This document shows, in pieces, positions 7,670 through 16,537 of a DNA stretch of 41,173 nt. The stretch's first letter is position 1. Every line of letters starts with the position of its first letter. Source of the stretch: Macrococcus capreoli (GTDB taxonomy: Bacteria; Bacillota; Bacilli; Staphylococcales; Staphylococcaceae); the NCBI RefSeq assembly GCF_025628935.1, contig NZ_JAOTIS010000019.1:1-41173 (forward strand), given 5' to 3'. The translations under genes and the position numbers were made by a program. The notes under the pieces were generated by a model that did not search any database, was not told the origin of the DNA, and saw only the letters and a list, made by a program, of their open reading frames with translations.

Positions 7670-9575
7670 TTTCATTATTGTTCAAAATATACTTATCATC
7701 CAGCATTAAATCATTACAGATTTTCTGCAAATGATTGAGTGCATTATCCACATTATGATATCGCTTAAAATGTGCTAAATGTTCAGATGGTATTTCAATT
7801 TCATGGATGAGTGAATAACGGATATTCTGGAAGACCATCAAATAGTGACTGATGTCTGATGGCGTTAGTTGAACATATCCACCTGTTGAATGCATACGGT
7901 TTAATGTAAAAGTAAGTTGTTCAAGATAATGTAACAACGGATATAAGCGCATCAGTTCGTCCCGAATATTCTCAAATTCACCTTCAATTAAATTAAATAA
8001 CAATCTTACATTCATTAAATTAAGTTGCATCTTGTATATTTCTTGTGGAGACACATGGTGATGCGCAAGCAATCCATAAAATACATTCGCTTGATTGTTA
8101 AGCAGTACATCTATATCAGATAATAACTTCGATCGACTCGTAGTATTTGAAAAATAGCTAAATAATAATATCCCAAGTACAGCAATCGTTAAACCAATCC
8201 CCACGTCAAAAACTCTTAAATATGCATATGAGAATGATAAGTGACCAACTGCAATACCAGACATTAAGATGACTTGTAATGTGACAGAGAACATCGTGTA
8301 CATATAATTACTACCGACAAATACTTCATTTATCCCACCACATAACGCAATAAGTAATAAAACCACCCACAAATCAGGATTTAATTTGAGGATGACAATG
8401 ACAAGCCCTATCCCGACCAATGTACCAAGTAAACGTTGAATCGCGCGTTTTAAACTATTTAAAGAAGTATTCCCCATGAGTATGACATGGACCGTTAAAG
8501 CAACCCAGTAAGGGCGATCAATTTTGCATAACAAAGCAATCGCGATTGCAATACTCATCAGTAGGCTATACTTCAAAGTCATTTGAAAAATATTAGAAGA
8601 CAACGTTAAATGCGCAAGTAAACGATGCGAAATTAATGGTCTAGAGGCACTATATTTCTTCATAACAACTGCATCATCAGAAAATAAATTCTCCTCAACA
8701 TCAAAGCATAGTGAAGCTAAATATTCAAACTTAGTATCAATCTCAAAAGACTTCAGTGCACTAGGACGGGACTTGTATTGAATCATCGCTATTAATTGTG
8801 ACATCAATCCGTCTATTTCATCCGGGATTTTTCCTGTCTTATGGATTTGTAAATCGTTCAATTCAGAATATATCCCCTCAGCATAATAATGCAACATCTG
8901 TGCACGCTCGTACGCATGAGATTGTGATTTCCATTGAGGACGATATTTATGTAACAAATCACCCGACTGCATTAATAAAGCAATGACTTGTTTCGAATGT
9001 TGATTATATTGCGGAGAATCGAACTTATGCATCAACATATGTAACGCATGAAATTCTTTCAAAATAATATTGTTTAATACATCTTCTTTACGCAGAAGTG
9101 TTGCGATGATGACAATGAATAAAGTAATTAAACCACCAAGCAACACGAGACTTGCACGAAGTAAAGACTGATCCGGTTCATGTGGCATGATACTTGCTAA
9201 ACCGAAAGCAACGATGAAGAATGTAGAGCTTGGGCCTTTAATGTCCAGTGTTTGACAGACAAAATAAGGGATGACAGCAAATAAAAATAAAAGTAATCCG
9301 AAGAGTAACATATGATTTGCTGTGAGCGTTCCTAAAAACATTGCAAACGAAAGGGTAAAGCTTGAAATAATCACCGTTTTTATACGCGAATGTAATGGGC
9401 CACCGAAGACGTAAATATGCGCTAGTGTGCCGGTTGAAACCATCAGACCATAGGACACATTCCCGAGGTAGTAGAAGAGAAATAGAGGGATAGCCATCAT
9501 GATAGATTGTGCTATCCCTTTTGGAATATCAATCTTATTACGATCAATATAAAATAAAGATTTAAAATATTGCAT
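7653..9575 (-). CDS. FUSC family membrane protein, 640 aa
   Basis: Two clusters of membrane segments separated by a long cytoplasmic region: an N-terminal block (about residues 15-165), a helical soluble domain, then a second block around LLMSIAIAIALLCKIDRPYWVALTVH and following, and a helical C-terminal tail. This tandem layout, with the PYWVALT segment, is characteristic of fusaric-acid-resistance-like (FUSC/YccS) transporters, associated with efflux of aromatic acids and related compounds. The frame extends upstream to 9773, but the ATG at 9575 (MQYFKSLFYIDRNK) has a GGTGAT ribosome binding site and begins just before the first membrane block, so I chose it. Monocistronic. Substrate unknown. 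Confidence 0.8.
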   Translation of the reverse strand: MQYFKSLFYIDRNKIDIPKGIAQSIMMAIPLFLFYYLGNVSYGLMVSTGTLAHIYVFGGPLHSRIKTVIISSFTLSFAMFLGTLTANHMLLFGLLLFLFAVIPYFVCQTLDIKGPSSTFFIVAFGLASIMPHEPDQSLLRASLVLLGGLITLFIVIIATLLRKEDVLNNIILKEFHALHMLMHKFDSPQYNQHSKQVIALLMQSGDLLHKYRPQWKSQSHAYERAQMLHYYAEGIYSELNDLQIHKTGKIPDEIDGLMSQLIAMIQYKSRPSALKSFEIDTKFEYLASLCFDVEENLFSDDAVVMKKYSASRPLISHRLLAHLTLSSNIFQMTLKYSLLMSIAIAIALLCKIDRPYWVALTVHVILMGNTSLNSLKRAIQRLLGTLVGIGLVIVILKLNPDLWVVLLLIALCGGINEVFVGSNYMYTMFSVTLQVILMSGIAVGHLSFSYAYLRVFDVGIGLTIAVLGILLFSYFSNTTSRSKLLSDIDVLLNNQANVFYGLLAHHHVSPQEIYKMQLNLMNVRLLFNLIEGEFENIRDELMRLYPLLHYLEQLTFTLNRMHSTGGYVQLTPSDISHYLMVFQNIRYSLIHEIEIPSEHLAHFKRYHNVDNALNHLQKICNDLMLDDKYILNNNETLKIS

Positions 9576-9805
9576 GTTATCACCGTTTCTAAAAGTTATC
9601 ATATTTATTTTAACAGATTTTAAGAAAAAGCGTGGGAGGTAGGATTGGTGGGAGGAGAGTAGGTGTGTAATATAAAATAAAGCCATAAAGGCCGTTTTTA
9701 TTATGTATTGATTAATAAAAGAAGTTCTAAAGGATAACAAAAGAACGACTGAATCTATCATAATAAAAATCATTCGATGTTATAATTAGAAATTTCAGAA
9801 TTCTA

Positions 9806-9835
9806 TTGACCAGGCCGTCTCCTTAGTGATAATAT
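9806..9835 (+). promoter_or_regulatory. Promoter of the mmuPM operon
   Basis: TTGACC (9806-9811) and TAATAT (9830-9835) with 18-base spacing, giving a start near 9842, just before the SAM riboswitch. Confidence 0.75.
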
Positions 9836-9852
9836 TGATAACAATTAAATAG

Positions 9853-9990
9853 CTTATAAAGAGAGATGGAGGGAATTGGCCCTATGAAGTCTCAGCAACC
9901 GGCGTAAGCACGGTGCTAATTCCAACAGGTGATGCCTGAAATATGAGTGTAAATCGAAGTTACCCTTCCTATTTTAGGAGGGGTATTTTT
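9853..9990 (+). ncRNA. SAM-I (S-box) riboswitch with terminator
   Basis: Contains the conserved S-box core in order: GATGGAGGGAATTGGCCC, ATGAAGTCTCAGCAACCGG, CGGTGCTAATTCCAACAG, and a closing segment GATGCCTGAAATATGAGTG. It is followed by an intrinsic terminator (TACCCTTCCT / AGGAGGGGTA, 9961-9985, then a T run) that serves as the expression platform. With SAM bound, transcription should stop before mmuP. The leader is therefore an OFF switch for methionine salvage when SAM is plentiful. Confidence 0.95.
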
Positions 9991-10006
9991 TTATGGAGGA
10001 ATGAAG

Positions 10007-11341
10007 ATGAGCAATTTCAGAAGAGGATTAGAAGAACGTCATGTCATGATGCTAAGCTTTGGAGGTGTGATTGGCACAGGATTATTCTTAAGTACCGGTT
10101 ACACATTGCAGCAGGCAGGTCCGATTGGAACGATTGTGAGTTATATCGTGGGCGCACTGCTTGTTTATATCGTCATGAAATGTATGGGTGCACTTGCGGT
10201 CAGTCATCCTGACGTAGGTGGGTTTCACACGTATGCTAATATTTATATCCATCCGTCTATTGGACACGTTGTGGCGTGGAGTTACTGGTTATGCTGGACG
10301 ATTGCGCTTGGATCTGAGATTACAGCGGGCGGGATTCTATTTCAGAAGTGGTTCCCGGACTTTCCAGTCTGGTTGTTTAGTTTAATCTTTATTGTAATTA
10401 TTGTCGCGATTAATTTTACGAATAGTAAAATTTACGGAGAAACAGAATTCTGGTTATCACTTGTTAAAGTACTCGCGATTATTGCATTTATTGTGATTGG
10501 CATACTTGTATTATTTAATGTATTACCGTCTGACTTAAAACCAGTAACACAGTTAGACAAGCTGTTAGATGTACCAAATGGCATGTTCGGTGTATTTGTG
10601 ACCATGCTTGCTGTGAATTATGCATTTAGTGGAACAGAACTTATCGCGATTGCAGCCGGTGAAACAAAGGACCCGGAAACTGTAATACCGAAGACAATAC
10701 GCGCAACAGTATGGCGTCTAGCATTACTCTTTATCGGGACGATTGTTGTCATGGTATTACTCATTCCGACCGACAAAGCAAGTTTACTTGAAAGCCCATT
10801 TGTCTCTGTATTAGACAGTGTAGGCATACCCTATGCAGGCGACATTATGAACTTTGTGATATTAACAGCACTCTTATCCGCAGCCAATTCAGGACTATAT
10901 GCCAGCAGCCGCATGCTCTGGAGCATATCAGAACGCGATAACATCATACGAACTGCGAGAAAATTGAATCATCACGGCATGCCAGTCAATGCAACGCTCA
11001 TTAGCTTAGTCGGCGCATTACTGAGTCTATTATCAAGCGTGATCGCACCAGAGACCGTCTATTTAGTGCTTGTATCCATTGCAGGATTTGCAGTTGTTGT
11101 CGTGTGGATGAGCATATGTTTAGCGCGATTTAACCAATTAAAGCAAAGTCACGTGACGCGTAAACAAGCTTACATATTACCCGTATTAGGCTTTACATTA
11201 TGCTTAATATCAACAATCGGCGTGCTCTTTGACCCGAACCAGCGCTTCGCTACACTGATTGGCTTACCATTCTGTATTATCGTCGGACTCATACATTACT
11301 ATGCGAAGAAAGGAGAAAGCCTTCATGCTGCTACGCGATAA
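10007..11341 (+). CDS. mmuP: S-methylmethionine permease (amino acid permease, APC/AAT family), 444 aa
   Basis: Twelve-segment amino acid transporter beginning with the family hallmark RGLEERHVMMLSFGGVIGTG, followed by regions such as FSGTELIAIAAGETKDPE and a regular alternation of hydrophobic helices. It most resembles the AAT group. Its place directly behind a SAM riboswitch and overlapping a homocysteine S-methyltransferase gene identifies it as the S-methylmethionine importer MmuP. The ATG at 10001 directly abuts the GGAGGA; the ATG at 10007 has proper spacing (6), so the protein starts MSNFRRGLEE. The last 17 bases overlap mmuM, implying translational coupling. Expression should be high only when SAM is low. 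Confidence 0.9.
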   Translation: MSNFRRGLEERHVMMLSFGGVIGTGLFLSTGYTLQQAGPIGTIVSYIVGALLVYIVMKCMGALAVSHPDVGGFHTYANIYIHPSIGHVVAWSYWLCWTIALGSEITAGGILFQKWFPDFPVWLFSLIFIVIIVAINFTNSKIYGETEFWLSLVKVLAIIAFIVIGILVLFNVLPSDLKPVTQLDKLLDVPNGMFGVFVTMLAVNYAFSGTELIAIAAGETKDPETVIPKTIRATVWRLALLFIGTIVVMVLLIPTDKASLLESPFVSVLDSVGIPYAGDIMNFVILTALLSAANSGLYASSRMLWSISERDNIIRTARKLNHHGMPVNATLISLVGALLSLLSSVIAPETVYLVLVSIAGFAVVVVWMSICLARFNQLKQSHVTRKQAYILPVLGFTLCLISTIGVLFDPNQRFATLIGLPFCIIVGLIHYYAKKGESLHAATR

Positions 11342-12218
11342 ACTCGAGCAAGACATTACCATACTAGACGGTGGATTTGGAACGACCGTTGAAGCATTTG
11401 GCTATGACGTGAAACATGAACTATGGTCCACGCATCTCATTAAAGAACACCCGGAAGCTATCCTTAAAGTCCATCAGGCATTTGTAGATAACGGAGCTGA
11501 AATCATACTGACCAACACTTATCAGGGTGCCGTACAATCATTTCTAAATACCGGATACACAGAACGAGAAGCAGAAGACTACCTGAAGGAAGCAGTTGAA
11601 CTCGCACATCAAAGTGTAAATTCCAATGTACTCGTTGCAGCATCACTCGGACCATACGGCGCAATGCTCGGCAACGGATCAGAATATACAGGTGCGTATC
11701 AAGTGCGACAAAGTGATTATATCAAGTATCACATACAACGCCTCAACATACTGATAGAAGCAGGCATACGCGTCTTTGCCTTTGAAACAATACCAAACAT
11801 AGAAGAAGTGAAAGCCGTAAAAGCATTGCTTGAAGATTATCCAGACATTGAAGCCTGGCTATCCGTAACGTTAAAAGACAGTGCACACCTATCAGACGGC
11901 ACACCCATTGAAGAAGTCATTGAAGTCGTTAATGGTATAGACAATGTACACGCATTCGGAGTCAACTGTACAAGCGTCAAAGTGATTGATGGCGCAGTAG
12001 AACGACTGCTTGCGTTAAGTGAGAAGGCGATAATCTTATATCCCAATGGTGGACGCAAATACGACGCAGTTGAGAAAGTATGGATTGATCAAGAAGATAT
12101 TTCATTGATTGAAGCGGCTGTTAAATGGAAACAACTTGGCGTGAAAATGATCGGCGGATGCTGTCAGGTTGGCCCTGAAGAAATTGGGGCATTAAGTACA
12201 GTATTGAAAGGGAAGTAA
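11325..12218 (+). CDS. mmuM: Homocysteine S-methyltransferase, 297 aa
   Basis: Cytoplasmic TIM-barrel enzyme of the Pfam S-methyl_trans family. It transfers a methyl group from S-methylmethionine (or SAM) to homocysteine, giving methionine. It has LDGGFGTTVEA at the N-terminus, LTNTYQG, GVNCTS with the first zinc-ligand Cys, and the C-terminal GGCC pair that completes the three-Cys zinc site. The length fits MmuM (about 310 aa). The frame is open from 11259, but the ATG at 11325 has an AGGAG at 11311-11315 and begins MLLRDKLEQDITILDGG, the usual start for the family. It overlaps mmuP by 17 bases and shares its riboswitch. Confidence 0.95.
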   Translation: MLLRDKLEQDITILDGGFGTTVEAFGYDVKHELWSTHLIKEHPEAILKVHQAFVDNGAEIILTNTYQGAVQSFLNTGYTEREAEDYLKEAVELAHQSVNSNVLVAASLGPYGAMLGNGSEYTGAYQVRQSDYIKYHIQRLNILIEAGIRVFAFETIPNIEEVKAVKALLEDYPDIEAWLSVTLKDSAHLSDGTPIEEVIEVVNGIDNVHAFGVNCTSVKVIDGAVERLLALSEKAIILYPNGGRKYDAVEKVWIDQEDISLIEAAVKWKQLGVKMIGGCCQVGPEEIGALSTVLKGK

Positions 12219-12221
12219 AAC

Positions 12222-12252
12222 AAAGCCCTCAAGGAAAAACCTTGAGGGCTTT
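12222..12252. terminator. Bidirectional terminator after mmuM
   Basis: Perfect 13-bp stem AAAGCCCTCAAGG / CCTTGAGGGCTTT with an AAAAA loop, 3 bases after the mmuM stop and just before the end of the minus-strand remnant. Confidence 0.9.
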
Positions 12253-12257
12253 AAAGC

Positions 12258-12763
12258 TTATTGTAAACTGTATTTGTGAAGATTTAACGTCTCAACGTAC
12301 CATTTAGAGCCGATTTTATTAAAAGTAATACTCACATGGTTACCATAATCATTCGATTTGTACTTGCCACTTGTGAAAGTAGAAGTCGGTGAACCGAAGT
12401 ATTTCTTCACTTTAGATAACTCATTCTTTTTGCTATTGAGCTTAGTGATAGTAAAGCTTTCAATCGGTAACTTTCTAGAAGACACCCTTTCACCCTTCGC
12501 CATCGTAGTAACGAGAAGGCTATAATCTTTACCATAGAAGTAACTACCATTCGTGTAACCATAACTACGCATTACAGATGAACATATAAGATTAGCCCAT
12601 GTTTTAATCATCGTTGGATAAGTTGAGTTAACTTTAAGGTATAATATTTGTACGTAGTAGACTTCATCGCTTTGGCGTTAGAATAACTATATATATTAGG
12701 GAATGAACTGTATTTGTTCATTAATAAGTAAGAAGTAACGTGTGTACCATATGCAATAATCAT
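12258..12763 (-). pseudogene. Frameshifted remnant of an unknown gene (last 117 codons intact)
   Basis: On the minus strand a 51-codon frame from an ATG at 12763 (MIIAYGTHVTSYLLMNKY...) runs in one frame to a TGA at 12608. A second frame, open from about 12675, continues to a stop at 12258 and contains a 117-residue stretch from the ATG at 12611 (MIKTWANLICSSVMRSYGY ... KWYVETLNLHKYSLQ). Residues upstream of that ATG in the second frame (SDEVYYVQILYLKVNSTYPT) still look protein-like. A single frameshift near 12660-12675 would join the two into one protein of about 165 residues, rich in Tyr, Ser and Lys. I do not recognise it; it may be a secreted or lipoprotein-type domain. It abuts the end of the AT-rich island, so its 5' part was probably lost at the island junction. 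Alternatively these are two tiny genes coupled by ATGA overlaps. Confidence 0.5.
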
Positions 12764-14433
12764 TTATTCCAAATTTCTAGAGCAATTTTTGCAAGGTTTT
12801 CTTGTCGTTTTTTTATGTCGTTAATTGACCATGTTTGATGATTGATTAAATCATTTGTTATTTTAATTTGTGAGTTCGCATATATTTCTTTTTTGAACTC
12901 GAATGTTTTATTTGTAGCATTTCTATTGTATTCATCACCAAGTAATGTTAAGTTTCCTAATTTTTGAAGATATTCTTCGTGTTCATCAGTAGATATCTCC
13001 CAACCTTTGGATAAACTTTTTGGCATAATATGTTCAATATGAACCTTACTATTATCATTAATAATTCTAGTTTCACTATTATAGTAGTTATTTACAGCTC
13101 TAAGGATATATCGAATCACAGCAGTTTTCTTAACTGAAAACTGGCTAAAAGAATATTGAAATTCTTCATCTGAAATAGTTTCTTTTTTTATTTCAAGTAT
13201 AATTTCATCAACAGATTTTAATCTCTCTTTATGTTCGTCATCATTGATTTCATAGGCAATTTTAGAGAAAGATTTTTCATATTTGTTTGCTACTTTTCCG
13301 GCAACAACAAAGTTTCTTACAACTAAACATTCTATTGCTTTTAATACTTTTAATATATCCTCCTCATCATAGTCTGAAGCAACTAACGATAATATTATAG
13401 GAAAATATGATTTAGCATTTAATACATTCATTTCTTGAATTTTCTCGTTTAATTGATTATTGGTGAAATATATATTTTCTTTTGGATTATTTAAAGCTAC
13501 ATAAACCTCTGATAATATAGATAGTTCTTTAACAAGAGCATTTGCTATTTCAGGAGATGTTACCTTTTTACGTAAAGACTTATATAAGTCTTTTTCTCTA
13601 ATAAATTTATTTTGAGAATTCCAGTAATGACGTATAAATTTTGTAGGTTCAATTTTACCAATTGTTTCTATCATATTATTCCATTCAGATTGAATTTCAT
13701 CTATTTTATTCCCAGCTATTCTGAATACATGATTTTTAAGTAAGTCAGAAGTTTCTAAATCCTTACCTCGTGCATTTAGAGTTTCAAATATAATAAATGC
13801 TTCATTAATATCATCAGTTTCGACATACATTACAAGCATTTTTCTAATTAATGATTCATATAATCTTTTTAGAGATATGAATTTAGTATTAACATCAGAA
13901 ATACCATCAATATATTCAAAGATTTTACGTTTAAAGTAGTCACTTGCAAAAATTATTCGTTGTTCTGATTTTGATAGGTGTTTTTGATTAAGTATTTTCT
14001 TCTCACTTGATTGTATGTAATTTCTAAATACTTCAAAGTCATTTTTACCTAAATGTAATCTTAACTCATTTGTATTATTTGAATATCTACCGATATATTT
14101 CGATGTGATATCTTCGACTGCATATTGTGCATCTTGATTGTTAAAGGATTTAAATGTGGTCCTAAATGCATCTAATAAGATAATTACAGTTGATGTACGT
14201 TGTTGACCATCGATGATATATTTTCTTTTATCTTCTCTATTAGAATGAATGACTATTTGTCCTAAGAAATGCGAATCTAATTCATGATCATTATGCATTT
14301 GTGTTAAATCTTCCCAAAAATCATCTAGTTGACTTTCTTCCCAAGAATAACCTCTTTGATATTCTGGAATATAAAAAATATCTTCTTGTAGATATGATTC
14401 TACTTTTCTAAATGTAGCATTCTTTATCCCCAT
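12760..14433 (-). CDS. DUF262/DUF1524 (GmrSD-like, type IV restriction) protein, 557 aa
   Basis: N-terminal DUF262 domain with IPEYQRGYSWEE (22-33), an FLGQIV segment and the DGQQR motif (75-79), which in GmrS/ParB-like folds is used for nucleotide-dependent action. The C-terminal DUF1524 domain has the HNH-like VHIEHIMPKS (464-473), then NLTLLGDEYNRNAT. The two domains together form a single-chain GmrSD-type protein; GmrSD enzymes cut modified (for example glucosylated hydroxymethylcytosine) phage DNA. Very AT-rich, divergent from the GHKL-ATPase operon with a 202-base shared promoter region, so the two may form one unit or be neighbours in a defence island. The stop overlaps the downstream remnant as ATGA. 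Family assignment is firm; the target DNA is unknown. Confidence 0.88.
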   Translation of the reverse strand: MGIKNATFRKVESYLQEDIFYIPEYQRGYSWEESQLDDFWEDLTQMHNDHELDSHFLGQIVIHSNREDKRKYIIDGQQRTSTVIILLDAFRTTFKSFNNQDAQYAVEDITSKYIGRYSNNTNELRLHLGKNDFEVFRNYIQSSEKKILNQKHLSKSEQRIIFASDYFKRKIFEYIDGISDVNTKFISLKRLYESLIRKMLVMYVETDDINEAFIIFETLNARGKDLETSDLLKNHVFRIAGNKIDEIQSEWNNMIETIGKIEPTKFIRHYWNSQNKFIREKDLYKSLRKKVTSPEIANALVKELSILSEVYVALNNPKENIYFTNNQLNEKIQEMNVLNAKSYFPIILSLVASDYDEEDILKVLKAIECLVVRNFVVAGKVANKYEKSFSKIAYEINDDEHKERLKSVDEIILEIKKETISDEEFQYSFSQFSVKKTAVIRYILRAVNNYYNSETRIINDNSKVHIEHIMPKSLSKGWEISTDEHEEYLQKLGNLTLLGDEYNRNATNKTFEFKKEIYANSQIKITNDLINHQTWSINDIKKRQENLAKIALEIWNK

Positions 14434-14635
14434 ACCTAAACCACTCCTTATTATATGTATATTACAAAATTACCATAGTAAGTTATTTAGATCAATTTAA
14501 CAAAAAGTTGTGTAATCATAAATCCTTATTAATTCATAAGTATAAATATATGTAATAATATTGATCTTTTAGAAATTTAAAAGTAAATTATTTATATACG
14601 TATAGAATAATTTATTTCAAAATAAGGGTGATTAT

Positions 14636-16537
14636 ATGGGGAATCATTTTCAATTCGCATCATTAGATTATTTAGAGGTAGCTACGTTCGATAATTCATT
14701 AGAACATTTTCATAGAAATGGAATTAAAGGAACAATTAAAGAAAATTTACAAAATGCATTGGATGCAAGATTAAAGGAGAATGAACCAGTTAAAGTAATT
14801 ATTAGGATGCACGAAGTAGATAAATCAATTTTGCCAGGGATTGATGAAATATTTGAACATATTAATTCATTAGAGGGACACAATAATTATACGATAGAAA
14901 CAATAAATTATATGAAATCAAAAATAGATAATAAGACGGTACCAATATTATCATTTGAAGACAGTAATTCGAAGGGATTAACTGGTGCAAAAAATGGACA
15001 ATCAAATAGTAAACAAGATACATATGGAATTTATGCATATAATAAGGGCGTTCATTTTGTTGAGGATGATTCGTCAAAAGAAGTTAAACGAGGAGGATCT
15101 CATGGAATAGGTAAAATTGCAAATAATGCAGCTTCCGATATTCATTTAATGTATTTTGCAAATTGTGATAATGAGAACAATCAACATTTAGGTGGGACAA
15201 TACAGCTAATTGAGCATAAGCTAAATAATAAAAATTATAGGTCTACAGGATACTATTCAGATGTAAGCAGTAAAACAGGAAAACTAATACCTTTTGAAAA
15301 TAAAGTGAATCATACAGCTTTCGAAAAAAAATCTAGAGGATTAAAAATAATAATACCTTATGTGAGAAAGGAGTTTTTCAAATTTAATGAAATAATTACT
15401 TCTGTATGTGATAATTTCTTTTTAGCTATTATAGAGAATAATTTAATTGTAGAAGTATATGATATAGATGATGAAAAGACCATAATTAGTTCTGAATCAA
15501 TATATGATTTGGTAAATGATAAGAGATTTTATAAAACTGAATATAGTGATATGAAAAAGATTTTTACACCATTATATGTTGATACACTTAGAAATAGTTT
15601 ACCAATCAACTTTGAAGTTTCTAATAATACTGATACATACAAATTTAAATTATATTTTGTATATAATCCTGAAATAATAGTAGGAAGAGTAGCAATTTTT
15701 AGAACAATTGGAATGAAAATTGAAGACTTTGGTGTTCAAAACAATAAAAGAAAACCTTTTAATGCAGTTTTAGTTGGTGGTATTAAAGAAGATCAATATT
15801 TGAAATCATTAGAAAATGAATCACATACACAATTATCTTATGAAGACATACGAGATGAATATGAAAAGAAGAATGCGAAAAAATTCATGATAAATTTGCA
15901 CAAGGAATTATCAAAAATAATAGAAGAAAATTTTAATAAAAATAATCCTACTGACGGTAAATTAGATACTGATGATTTAATATATGAAACTGAGGTGAGT
16001 TTTAAAAATATTCTTGAAAACAACACTGAAAAAGTTACTATCAGAGGTGGGAAAACTGTATTAAAAAGTAATGTGAAAGAAAAAAGAGATAAAAAAGGTG
16101 GATCCTCTAATAAATCTACGGGAGAAAATAAAAAAGAAAGAAAGCCACGTAAAGTAAAAAATGATAATAATTTAGCTACGGAACAGTATATTACACCTAC
16201 AGATGCAGTTTCTAGAATAAATATAGAACAAGATGAAATAATTTCTATAGATTTAAAAAAAATTGGATTACAGGAATCAGAAATAAAAAGGTGGAATACG
16301 TGTAACCTTATTTTTAAAATAGTTGATGGAAACGGAGATGTGGTTAAAGATCAATTAGACTTTTTAAAATATGTTGTTAGAATAAGTGATTTAGTAACAA
16401 ATAATACATACAATTATGACAAAAATAAAGTTAAAAATATTAAAATGTTGGATCACCAAATAAAAATTAGACTTACATTAAAAAATACTACTTTAAGTAG
16501 ACTTAAGTTTACATATGAAGTGGAGGTCAAGAAATGA
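14636..16537 (+). CDS. MORC/MutL-like GHKL ATPase, 633 aa, first gene of a three-gene operon
   Basis: The N-terminal GHKL (Bergerat) ATPase fold is visible from its three boxes: ENLQNALDAR (36-45, N-box with catalytic E and Mg-binding N), FEDSNSKG (107-114, equivalent to DxGxG) and GGSHGIGK (153-160, lid glycine box with a following lysine). The spacing is typical of the prokaryotic MORC-like (paraMORC) family rather than of histidine kinases; no kinase dimerisation domain is present. After a transducer-like middle region comes a highly basic linker (about 470-520, many Lys/Arg) suited to DNA binding, then a beta-rich C-terminal domain. Such ATPases act in DNA-clamping restriction or defence systems. 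The gene overlaps the next by 4 bases (ATGA). Ribosome binding site AAGGGTGAT. No Z1, AIPR or nuclease gene follows, unlike the Mza-type operons I know of. Confidence 0.8.
   Translation: MGNHFQFASLDYLEVATFDNSLEHFHRNGIKGTIKENLQNALDARLKENEPVKVIIRMHEVDKSILPGIDEIFEHINSLEGHNNYTIETINYMKSKIDNKTVPILSFEDSNSKGLTGAKNGQSNSKQDTYGIYAYNKGVHFVEDDSSKEVKRGGSHGIGKIANNAASDIHLMYFANCDNENNQHLGGTIQLIEHKLNNKNYRSTGYYSDVSSKTGKLIPFENKVNHTAFEKKSRGLKIIIPYVRKEFFKFNEIITSVCDNFFLAIIENNLIVEVYDIDDEKTIISSESIYDLVNDKRFYKTEYSDMKKIFTPLYVDTLRNSLPINFEVSNNTDTYKFKLYFVYNPEIIVGRVAIFRTIGMKIEDFGVQNNKRKPFNAVLVGGIKEDQYLKSLENESHTQLSYEDIRDEYEKKNAKKFMINLHKELSKIIEENFNKNNPTDGKLDTDDLIYETEVSFKNILENNTEKVTIRGGKTVLKSNVKEKRDKKGGSSNKSTGENKKERKPRKVKNDNNLATEQYITPTDAVSRINIEQDEIISIDLKKIGLQESEIKRWNTCNLIFKIVDGNGDVVKDQLDFLKYVVRISDLVTNNTYNYDKNKVKNIKMLDHQIKIRLTLKNTTLSRLKFTYEVEVKK

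Noticed and set aside
7304-7675. 123-residue minus-strand frame across the protease end and S-box relic
   Set aside because: Overlaps the protease C-terminus, the terminators and the relic; no RBS and an unlikely composition.
9943-10212. 89-residue plus-strand frame from the riboswitch into mmuP
   Set aside because: Overlaps the SAM riboswitch terminator and mmuP in another frame.
14636-16537. Sensor histidine kinase
   Set aside because: The GHKL boxes are present, but there is no His-containing dimerisation domain or membrane sensor and no paired response regulator; the layout is MORC-like.
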